From NCBI GenBank assembly GCA_947489825.1, contig CANLFL010000045.1, positions 1-6,635 of the forward strand: a stretch of DNA of 6,635 nt. Direction: 5' to 3'. Below, piece by piece: positions 1 through 5,496 of this stretch. The position numbers were made by a program, and so were the translations under genes. A model generated the notes under the pieces. That model did not search any database. It saw only the letters and a list, made by a program, of their open reading frames with translations, and had not been told where the DNA came from. The DNA comes from Candidatus Nanopelagicaceae bacterium (lineage in GTDB: Bacteria > Actinomycetota > Actinomycetes > Nanopelagicales > Nanopelagicaceae). Position 1 is the stretch's first letter. Every line of letters starts with the position of its first letter.

Positions 1-858
1 CTCTGGAGTACGGGCTTCACAGGAATACGTTATGGAATTCCATATGCACCACCATTTACCTTCATAGCCGTCAGAATGGCGATCGCTTCAGTTCTACTTG
101 CTCTGATCTCACTGGCAATAACAAAGAGATTTATGCACGACCTTCCAACTATTGGTAAAAGTTTTCTGGTTGGTGTGACAATCCATGGCGCTTACTTGGG
201 TGGTTGCTTCTACGGTGTAAAGCAAGGAATGCCGGCAGGCATCACAGCGTTAATCTGCTCATTGCAACCAGTTCTAGTGTCAGTCTTCTCTTCCATCTTT
301 TTCCAAGAGAAGCTTTCACCTCGCAAATGGTTGGGACTTGCACTTGGTTTAGCTGGATTGGTTTTAGTAATTACTCCAAAGTTGCAAAGCTCGGGAGAGC
401 AAGGGTTACCCATGGACGGTGTAATCGCAGTATTTATCGCTCTCCTTGGAGGAACATCAGGGACCTTGCTCCAGAAGAAATTTGGATCAGGAGTTGAAGT
501 CCTCTCCGGAACATCATGGCAATATGTTGCGACAGGAATTCTTATGGGTTCATTAGCTTTGATCTTTGAGGGTGATCAATCGATTACTTGGAATGCATCC
601 TTTATCTTCTCACTCACCTGGTTGATCGTGGCGCTATCTATCGGTGCAATTTTGATTCTCTACTTCTTGCTAGCACGATCGAGTGCAGCCTCTGTCTCAT
701 CGTTGTATTACTTAGTTCCAGCGGTTACAGCAGTAGAGGCCTACTTCCTCTTTGGGGAGAAGATAGGCCTCGTTACTGCTGTTGGAACTCTTGTCACCAT
801 CGCCGGTGTCGCACTCGTCGTGCGACAGGGAAGAGCGCGAGAAGTCACCAATCCTTAG
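1..858 (+). CDS. DMT superfamily (EamA domain) membrane transporter, 5' partial
   Basis: This is an inner-membrane permease of the drug/metabolite transporter superfamily; the substrate cannot be told from sequence. The reading frame is open from base 1, so the true start lies outside the window. The ATG at 76 is an internal methionine: the codons before it (LWSTGFTGIRYGIPYAPP) are a typical EamA first helix. The visible 285 residues are almost entirely hydrophobic and form two EamA repeats, roughly residues 1-125 and 137-275. Each repeat has a matching acidic-basic motif before a helix, FQEKL near 101-105 and FGEKI near 251-255, and the first also contains the family-typical stretch GITALICSLQPVLVSV. 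The protein ends with a short charged tail. Its TAG stop interlocks with the stop codon of the convergent qcrB. Only a few N-terminal residues should be missing, given a usual family length near 300. No functional link to the respiratory operon is evident. The family call is firm, the substrate unknown. Confidence 0.9.
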   Translation, partial: LWSTGFTGIRYGIPYAPPFTFIAVRMAIASVLLALISLAITKRFMHDLPTIGKSFLVGVTIHGAYLGGCFYGVKQGMPAGITALICSLQPVLVSVFSSIFFQEKLSPRKWLGLALGLAGLVLVITPKLQSSGEQGLPMDGVIAVFIALLGGTSGTLLQKKFGSGVEVLSGTSWQYVATGILMGSLALIFEGDQSITWNASFIFSLTWLIVALSIGAILILYFLLARSSAASVSSLYYLVPAVTAVEAYFLFGEKIGLVTAVGTLVTIAGVALVVRQGRAREVTNP

Positions 859-2441
859 TGGTGCTCGATTGCCTTAAGGTCTTCCATCGTTGGCTTAGTA
901 ACCTGCTCGGCGTGAGCGATAGCAAAACGTTTTCTCAGCTTCGACTTAAGCAGCCCTGAACGACGCACGCCACGCGCATCTTTCTCTTCAAGCTCGAGAG
1001 GAGCGACCTGTTCATGTTGGGTAAGGAGCCAGGCCTTTTCAGGTGAAATTGGCTCGTGCACCTCAACGAATTCACCAGATGGCATCATGACAAGACGTCC
1101 AGTTTCGCGACCATGTAAAACGAGTTCGCGATCGGCACGTTGCAATGAGAGACAGAGTCTCTTTGTGATGACAAATGCGATTGGTGGCAGAACAATGATT
1201 CCGATACGGCTAAACCACATGATCTGGTTAATGGAGAGATCAAAGTTGGTAGCGATGATGTCATTTCCACCATTGATCAAAGCAATCATCATGAAGGTAA
1301 GTGCCATCGCACCGAGAGCAGTGCGGTTTGGCGCATTTCGTGGACGATCAAGGAGATGATGCTCGCGCTTATCGCCAGTGATCCACTGCTCGATAAATGG
1401 ATAGAGAGCCATTCCAGTAAAGAGAATTCCAGGAATAATTAGACCAGGAATCAAAATGTTGAGTGAGAGCGTATAACCGAAGATCATCAACTCAATTGGT
1501 GGCGCCATACGAACAAGACCATCAAGCCAACCCATGTACCAGTCAGGTTGTGAGCCAGCTGAAATTTGTCCCGGTGTATATGGGCCGTAGAGCCAGATCG
1601 GGTTGATGGATGCAACTGCGCCAAGCAATGCGGTGACGCCAAAGACGATGAAGAAGAATCCGCCAGCCTTAGCCATGTAGACAGGCATGAGTGGATATCC
1701 AACAACGTTCTTCTCTGTACGACCTGGACCTGGATACTGCGTGTGCTTCTGGTACCAGACCAACATTAAGTGCACAGTGATCAGTGCAAGGAAGATTCCT
1801 GGAAGTAAGAGAATGTGAATTGTGTAGATACGGGGGATAAAGGCTTCGCCCGGAAATACTCCGCCGAAGAGGAAGTATGAAAGGTATGAACCCACCAGTG
1901 GAATTGCCTGCAAAATAGCTTCGGCAATTCGAATACCTGTACCTGAGAGAAGATCATCCGGAAGTGAGTAGCCCAAGAACCCTTCAACGATTCCAAGAGT
2001 AAGAAGACCAATTCCGAGGATCCAGTTAAATTCACGAGGCTTACGGAATGCACCCGTAAAGAAAACGCGAAGAAGGTGGACAACGATTGCTGCCATAAAG
2101 ATCAAAGCGGACCAGTGGTGAATTTGTCGCATCAACAATCCGCCGCGTACCTCAAAAGAGATATCGAGTGCGGATGCATAAGCGGCAGACATCTCTAGCC
2201 CCTTGAGTGGTTCGTAAGAGCCCTCGTAGACAACTTCGCGCATTGATGGATCAAACCAGAAGGTCAAGAAGGTTCCAGATAAGAGCAAAATAACAAATGA
2301 GTAGAGCGCAATTTCACCGAGCATAAAGGACCAGTGATCAGGGAAGACTTTCTGAAGATTCTTCTTCATCCATGCAGCAGCACCTGTGCGCTCATCTACA
2401 TAGTTAGCGACATTGCCCGCGACTCTTTCACGTGCGCTCAT
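855..2441 (-). CDS. qcrB: Cytochrome bcc complex cytochrome b subunit QcrB
   Basis: This is the membrane core of the menaquinol:cytochrome c reductase (complex III). It carries two b haems and both quinone sites. Visible haem ligands are H108/H122 (within RQIHHW and VVHLLR, 14 apart) and H209/H224 (YTIHI and TVHLML, 15 apart). The 15-residue spacing of the second pair resembles the b6f type and is usual in Actinobacteria. The quinol-oxidation motif is PDWY (299-302) rather than PEWY, as expected for actinobacterial QcrB. Multiple helices run from about residue 42 to 427. A hydrophilic C-terminal tail of about 100 residues follows, as in actinobacterial homologues; at 528 aa the protein is close to full family length. 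The ATG overlaps the qcrA stop (ATGA, 2438-2441) and is preceded by a strong GGGGGAG ribosome-binding site at 2448-2454, six bases away. It is the last gene of the operon. Its stop overlaps the stop of the convergent transporter gene. Confidence 0.97.
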   Translation of the reverse strand: MSARERVAGNVANYVDERTGAAAWMKKNLQKVFPDHWSFMLGEIALYSFVILLLSGTFLTFWFDPSMREVVYEGSYEPLKGLEMSAAYASALDISFEVRGGLLMRQIHHWSALIFMAAIVVHLLRVFFTGAFRKPREFNWILGIGLLTLGIVEGFLGYSLPDDLLSGTGIRIAEAILQAIPLVGSYLSYFLFGGVFPGEAFIPRIYTIHILLLPGIFLALITVHLMLVWYQKHTQYPGPGRTEKNVVGYPLMPVYMAKAGGFFFIVFGVTALLGAVASINPIWLYGPYTPGQISAGSQPDWYMGWLDGLVRMAPPIELMIFGYTLSLNILIPGLIIPGILFTGMALYPFIEQWITGDKREHHLLDRPRNAPNRTALGAMALTFMMIALINGGNDIIATNFDLSINQIMWFSRIGIIVLPPIAFVITKRLCLSLQRADRELVLHGRETGRLVMMPSGEFVEVHEPISPEKAWLLTQHEQVAPLELEEKDARGVRRSGLLKSKLRKRFAIAHAEQVTKPTMEDLKAIEHH

Positions 2442-3433
2442 TTAGATCTCCCCCAGAAACTAGGTCCGACTGGCTCATTAAACGGTGCTTGTGCAACGAG
2501 ATAACCCTCGTCATCAATTGTAATTGCTAATTGAGGAAGTGGCCGTGCGGAAGGTCCAAAGATTACCTTTGCAGCGCGAGTTACATCGAAAGTCGATTGA
2601 TGACATGGACAGAGCAGGTGTTTAGTGCTCTGTTCGTAGAGCGCAACGGCGCATCCCATATGTGAACAAATTTTTGAAAAGGCGATGATTCCTTGATACG
2701 TCCAGGAAAGACGCTCTGCATCGAGATTGAATTCTTCTGGGCGGAGACGAATCAAAAGAACCGCATCTTTAGCAATATCGTTGAGTGATCTGTGATCTTT
2801 TCCGGGTGCTAACGCAGGAAGAGTCTGGGCAACTGCGCCAACCTCGAGATCTTCAGGACGAATAGGCCGGTCACCAGGATCTGTCACCAAGCGAGTTCCA
2901 GCTTTCCAACTGGTTGTCTTGAGTTCATCGCCTGGGGTTGGTCCCAAGTCACGGAGAAGAAAGATAGGGGAGATACCGACAAGGCCGAGCGCTAAACCCA
3001 TGCTGCGCTTAATAAGTGAGCGACGTCCTAAACCTGCTGCAGCTGCACCCTCTTTTGCTACCTTAATAAAATCTTCGCGCTCGGTATCAGGTGAGCGGAG
3101 TTCATGACGGTGTGCGATGACTTCCTGATCTGGCATCAGTGTCTTTGCCCAGTGCACTGCACCGAGTCCGATGAAGAGAAGTGAGAAAGCTAAGCCGACA
3201 CCTAATAAGAGTTGATGAATATTTTGATCGCCCATAAGGGGGATGAAGATAAATGTCTCAGTTGAGATGAAGAAGTAGGAATAGATAAAGAGAACGGTAC
3301 TTAGCGCCGAGAGCAAGAAAAGTATTGCTACTTGGCGCTCTGCGCGGTCTGCCGCCTTTGGATCAATATCAGTTTGGCGCAACTTATGCGCGGGTAAACC
3401 TGGATCTTGGATAGCTTGGATTTCTTTACTCAT
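2438..3433 (-). CDS. qcrA: Cytochrome bcc complex Rieske iron-sulfur subunit QcrA
   Basis: This subunit passes electrons from menaquinol at QcrB to the c haems of QcrC through a [2Fe-2S] cluster outside the membrane. Box I is CSHMGC (256-261) and box II CPCHQS (275-280). By family knowledge C256, H258, C275 and H278 hold the cluster, and C261-C277 form the disulfide. Hydrophobic segments lie near residues 36-56, 72-93 and 144-160, giving the three-helix actinobacterial architecture rather than the single helix of mitochondria. Just before the third helix is RRSLIK (137-142), a twin-arginine-like motif. The actinobacterial protein is known to use Sec for the first helices and Tat for the last. 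At 331 aa it is close to family size. The ATG at 3433 has an AGGA at 3438-3441 and lies 6 nt after the qcrC stop. Its TGA overlaps the qcrB ATG, suggesting translational coupling. Confidence 0.97.
   Translation of the reverse strand: MSKEIQAIQDPGLPAHKLRQTDIDPKAADRAERQVAILFLLSALSTVLFIYSYFFISTETFIFIPLMGDQNIHQLLLGVGLAFSLLFIGLGAVHWAKTLMPDQEVIAHRHELRSPDTEREDFIKVAKEGAAAAGLGRRSLIKRSMGLALGLVGISPIFLLRDLGPTPGDELKTTSWKAGTRLVTDPGDRPIRPEDLEVGAVAQTLPALAPGKDHRSLNDIAKDAVLLIRLRPEEFNLDAERLSWTYQGIIAFSKICSHMGCAVALYEQSTKHLLCPCHQSTFDVTRAAKVIFGPSARPLPQLAITIDDEGYLVAQAPFNEPVGPSFWGRSK
2448..2454 (-). promoter_or_regulatory. Strong ribosome-binding site for qcrB inside the qcrA end
   Basis: GGGGGAG on the - strand lies within the last codons of qcrA, six bases before the qcrB ATG at 2441. 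Together with the ATGA stop-start overlap it supports both re-initiation and direct loading of ribosomes at qcrB. Confidence 0.7.
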
Positions 3434-3439
3434 AGTTTC

Positions 3440-4231
3440 CTATTTCGCCTTCGCCGCTAGCCAGACTGCAATACCGATCAGCAGTCCAAGTCCGAGTGTC
3501 CATACAAGAAGTCCTTCAGTTACTGGGCCCACACGACCGAGTGCGACTCCACCAAGTTGTGGCTCTTTCTCTGCTGCCTTTATCCACTTGATGATGGAGA
3601 GTTTCTCTTTTGGAGTAAGTGTTTTATCTGAAAAAACTGGCATTGATTGCGGGCCAGTAATCATGGCTTCATAGATGTGTACAGGCTTTACACCCATGAC
3701 AGATGGCGCATATTTACCTTGTGAGAGTGCACCACCCTGTCCAGCAAAGTTGTGACACATCGCGCAGTTGGTACGAAAGAGTTCGCCACCCTCTGCAACT
3801 TCACCGTCACGCTCGTAGTTGAGCATGCCTTCTGATGGAATTTCAGGGCCAGGTGCAAGGGAGGAGACGTAGGCAGCGAGGGCTGCAACTTCCTCGTCGT
3901 TGTAAACAGGATCTTTGCGCATAGCCTGTTGGCTCATATCGGCCATCGGCATACGTCCGGTAGCGACCTGGAAGTCGACGGAGGCAGCGCCAACGCCAAT
4001 CAGTGAGGGTGCAATTGAGCCGCCCTCAGCATTTAATCCGTGGCAAGAAGAGCAACCTCTCAAGAAGATTTCTTTTCCTTCTGCAATTGCGGCAGTTCTT
4101 TCTTCAGCGGTCATCGGAGAAGTCGTTGCTGCGCCAGCTACCTGAAATGTAGTTCCGATTCCCAGAAGGGCAAAGATCAATAGCAGTGGTGCAACTGCTC
4201 TGTGCCGACGGTAACGCGAAAGATTCTTCAC
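3440..4231 (-). CDS. qcrC: Cytochrome bcc complex di-haem cytochrome c subunit QcrC
   Basis: This is a membrane-anchored di-haem cytochrome c that takes electrons from the Rieske protein and hands them directly to the aa3 oxidase, replacing both cytochrome c1 and soluble cytochrome c. Two CXXCH haem-attachment motifs are visible: CSSCH (60-64) and CAMCH (156-160). Candidate methionine ligands are in GRMPM (92-96) and SMPVF (196-200). An N-terminal basic stretch and a hydrophobic segment (about 12-34) form a signal or anchor, and a second helix lies at about 237-258 near the C-terminus. At 263 aa the length fits actinobacterial QcrC. The start is GTG at 4229-4231. An in-frame TAG directly precedes it, so the frame cannot extend further upstream, and an AGGGA lies five bases away at 4237-4241. 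A later start such as M40 would remove the export signal. It follows ctaE by 12 nt and precedes qcrA by 6 nt. Confidence 0.97.
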   Translation of the reverse strand: MKNLSRYRRHRAVAPLLLIFALLGIGTTFQVAGAATTSPMTAEERTAAIAEGKEIFLRGCSSCHGLNAEGGSIAPSLIGVGAASVDFQVATGRMPMADMSQQAMRKDPVYNDEEVAALAAYVSSLAPGPEIPSEGMLNYERDGEVAEGGELFRTNCAMCHNFAGQGGALSQGKYAPSVMGVKPVHIYEAMITGPQSMPVFSDKTLTPKEKLSIIKWIKAAEKEPQLGGVALGRVGPVTEGLLVWTLGLGLLIGIAVWLAAKAK

Positions 4232-4236
4232 CTATA

Positions 4237-4241
4237 TCCCT
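4237..4241 (-). promoter_or_regulatory. Ribosome-binding site supporting the qcrC GTG start
   Basis: AGGGA on the - strand lies five bases before the GTG at 4229-4231, in the 12-nt gap after ctaE. It decides the start, because qcrC has no ATG near its N-terminus and an in-frame stop comes immediately before the GTG. Confidence 0.7.
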
Positions 4242-4243
4242 AT

Positions 4244-4891
4244 CTACTTAATCAGATAGATCGCAGAAAAAAGCGCAATCCATACAACGTCGACGAAGTG
4301 CCAGTAATAAGAAACAACAATTGTGGTCGTAGCCTGTTGATGTGTGAAGCGACGAGCCTTAGCAACACGGATCAAAACAATGAGGAAAGCTATCAAACCA
4401 CCCGTTACGTGAAGCCCGTGGAAACCTGTTGCAAGATAGAAAACAGAACCGTAAGCGCTAGATGAGAGCGTCAATCCCTCAGAGACAAGGGCTGCATACT
4501 CATAGATTTGTCCGGCGATGAAGAAAGCTCCCATGAGGAATGTGAGAGAGAACCATTCGCGCATTCCCCACCGGTTGAATTGCAAGAGCGAACCTTCGCG
4601 TTTGTTCTGGAAACGCTCGGCCGCAAAGACTCCAAATTGGCATGTCACAGATGAGAGAACAAGAACGGTGGTGTTAATTGCCGCAAAAGGAATATTAAGA
4701 AATTCAGTTGATTCGAGCCAGATCGCCGGACCTTGCACGGCGCGAGTAGTGAAGTACATTGCAAAGAGCGCCGCGAAAAACATCAACTCGCTCGAGAGCC
4801 ACACGATCGTGCCCACCGCAACAACATTGGGCTTGGTGATCCGATGCATCGAGACTGGCTCGGATGCCGGGCTTGAGACTGTGCTTGTCAT
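4244..4891 (-). CDS. ctaE: Cytochrome c oxidase subunit III CtaE
   Basis: This is subunit III of the aa3-type haem-copper oxidase, a membrane protein that stabilises the catalytic core; it carries no metal itself. The family is identified by the helix with [14 protein letters not shown] (34-47), the motif FHGLHVTGG (157-165) and the C-terminal WHFVDVVW (197-204). E35, H158 and H161 are conserved polar positions in membrane segments. Five hydrophobic segments can be seen, as expected for the short actinobacterial form lacking the first two helices; 215 aa fits that form. The ATG at 4891 is the only reasonable start, because the upstream frame reaches a stop after nine codons with no ATG or GTG. 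No good ribosome-binding site sits just before it. It is the first gene of the operon. Having an oxidase subunit in the bcc operon fits the bcc-aa3 supercomplex of Actinobacteria. Confidence 0.96.
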   Translation of the reverse strand: MTSTVSSPASEPVSMHRITKPNVVAVGTIVWLSSELMFFAALFAMYFTTRAVQGPAIWLESTEFLNIPFAAINTTVLVLSSVTCQFGVFAAERFQNKREGSLLQFNRWGMREWFSLTFLMGAFFIAGQIYEYAALVSEGLTLSSSAYGSVFYLATGFHGLHVTGGLIAFLIVLIRVAKARRFTHQQATTTIVVSYYWHFVDVVWIALFSAIYLIK

Positions 4892-4919
4892 GAAAGAGAT
4901 TATTCCCGATATCGCAGCC

Positions 4920-4975
4920 TTTCACCTCTTTATATGGCTCTACCTCACCCTTATTTGCCCATCTTTGAGGTGAAA
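4920..4975. repeat. 9-bp perfect inverted repeat, arms TTTCACCTC / GAGGTGAAA
   Basis: The arms are at 4920-4928 and 4967-4975, separated by 38 bases, and match over all nine positions. They lie between the two divergent starts. Such a placement could mark paired operator half-sites. The 38-base spacer makes a simple terminator hairpin unlikely, and nothing U-rich follows. Function is inferred only from position and symmetry. Confidence 0.5.
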
Positions 4976-4984
4976 CGGGTCACC
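4969..4984. promoter_or_regulatory. Palindrome GGTGA-N6-TCACC, possible operator
   Basis: The half-sites GGTGA (4969-4973) and TCACC (4980-4984) flank six bases and form a 16-bp dyad, the usual size of a dimeric repressor site. Its left half is shared with the right arm of the longer inverted repeat. It sits just upstream of where the -35 contact of the TACAGT promoter should fall. No regulator can be assigned. Confidence 0.4.
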
Positions 4985-5007
4985 ATCACTTAGGCCAACT
5001 GTCGCGG

Positions 5008-5013
5008 TACAGT
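5008..5013 (+). promoter_or_regulatory. -10 box TACAGT of a probable leaderless promoter
   Basis: TACAGT fits the actinobacterial TANNNT consensus. Six bases separate it from the ATG at 5020, so transcription would begin at or within a base or two of the start codon. No ribosome-binding sequence exists in the bases before the ATG, which agrees with a leaderless message. The -35 region is not clear. Confidence 0.6.
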
Positions 5014-5019
5014 GCGCCT

Positions 5020-5454
5020 ATGTCGCAAGAATCCTCTCGCCGCCTGAATATCGTTCTCTATTCAGATGATGTGACGGTCCGCGCCCACGTAGCAGCCGCT
5101 TTAGGAACCCGCGTCGCCTCAGATCTTGCGCCTCATTTAATTATCGAATTTGCTACGGGCCCTGCTCTACGCCTCTATGTGGATGGCAAAGCTCGAAGTG
5201 GCGATCACGGAATTGATCTCTTTATCCTTGATGGTGAGTCAGCCCCTGAAGGCGGCTTGGGAGTTGCGCGCCAACTCAAAGATGAGCTCTTTAACTGCCC
5301 GCCAGTTTTGGTGATGACAGCCCGCAAGGAAGATGCGTGGCTAGCGACATGGTCGCGAGCAGAAGCAAATGTTCTTCATCCCATCGATCCATTTACTTTG
5401 GCACATACTGTCGCTGATTTATTGCGCTCCTCAATCGCGCGCATCAAGGCATAA
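5020..5454 (+). CDS. Atypical stand-alone receiver-domain (response-regulator-like) protein
   Basis: This is a 144-aa cytoplasmic protein made of one CheY-like receiver fold with no output domain. The acidic pair D16-D17 (LYSDD), the candidate phosphoacceptor D71 (FILDGE) and T100 (VMTAR) sit at the canonical places. The conserved lysine of the usual K-P motif is replaced by histidine (HPIDP, 120-124). I recognise the motif set YSDD, LDGE, RQLKDE, CPPVL and DAWLATWSRAEA as a conserved actinobacterial family of unknown role, often annotated simply as a response regulator. No kinase gene is nearby. It starts at an ATG six bases after a -10 box with no ribosome-binding site. It lies divergently from ctaE and 42 nt before trpD, so it may be co-transcribed with trpD. 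The fold is a fairly secure call. Signalling by phosphorylation is uncertain because of the Lys-to-His change; a pseudo-receiver or a protein-interaction role is possible. Confidence 0.8.
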   Translation: MSQESSRRLNIVLYSDDVTVRAHVAAALGTRVASDLAPHLIIEFATGPALRLYVDGKARSGDHGIDLFILDGESAPEGGLGVARQLKDELFNCPPVLVMTARKEDAWLATWSRAEANVLHPIDPFTLAHTVADLLRSSIARIKA

Positions 5455-5484
5455 TTTCTCTATCCGCTTCTGCCGTAGAGAGTT

Positions 5485-5489
5485 GGTGA
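5485..5489 (+). promoter_or_regulatory. Ribosome-binding site of trpD
   Basis: GGTGA lies seven bases before the ATG at 5497. The upstream frame closes at a TAG (5476-5478) with no other ATG or GTG between, so it supports the chosen trpD start. Confidence 0.55.
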
Positions 5490-5496
5490 AGCCACA

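Larger units (their letters stand above)
4892..5019. promoter_or_regulatory. Divergent control region between ctaE and the receiver-like gene
   Basis: This 128-nt stretch must hold the promoters of the respiratory operon (leftward) and of the receiver-like gene (rightward). Rightward, a TACAGT box lies six bases before the ATG. Leftward, two candidate -10 boxes are seen: TATAAA at 4929-4934, giving a leader of about 30 nt, and TAATCT at 4897-4902, directly before ctaE. No convincing -35 element is visible for either direction. Symmetric GGTGA-type repeats fill the middle. The region's role follows from its position; the individual boxes on the leftward side are weak. Confidence 0.6.

Noticed and set aside
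76..858. Transporter starting at the ATG at 76
   Set aside because: The frame stays open to base 1 and the upstream codons encode a typical EamA first helix, so this ATG is internal and the gene is cut by the window edge.
872..879. CCTTAAGG palindrome near the end of qcrB
   Set aside because: It is an 8-bp palindrome inside qcrB codons; it is short and has no other sign of function.
3915..4145. Open frames opposite qcrC, such as a 76-codon frame on the + strand
   Set aside because: They run antisense to a well-supported cytochrome gene, have no family resemblance and no ribosome-binding site; they are shadows of the real coding strand.
4518..4973. 151-codon + strand frame opposite ctaE reaching into the divergent region
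   Set aside because: The protein has no recognisable motif, is antisense to conserved ctaE over most of its length, and its end covers promoter sequence; a chance open frame.
5457..5481. Inverted repeat TCTCTA-N13-TAGAGA between the receiver gene and trpD
   Set aside because: The arms are only 6 bp and weak, with no T tract and no attenuator features such as a leader peptide with tryptophan codons; it could be chance.
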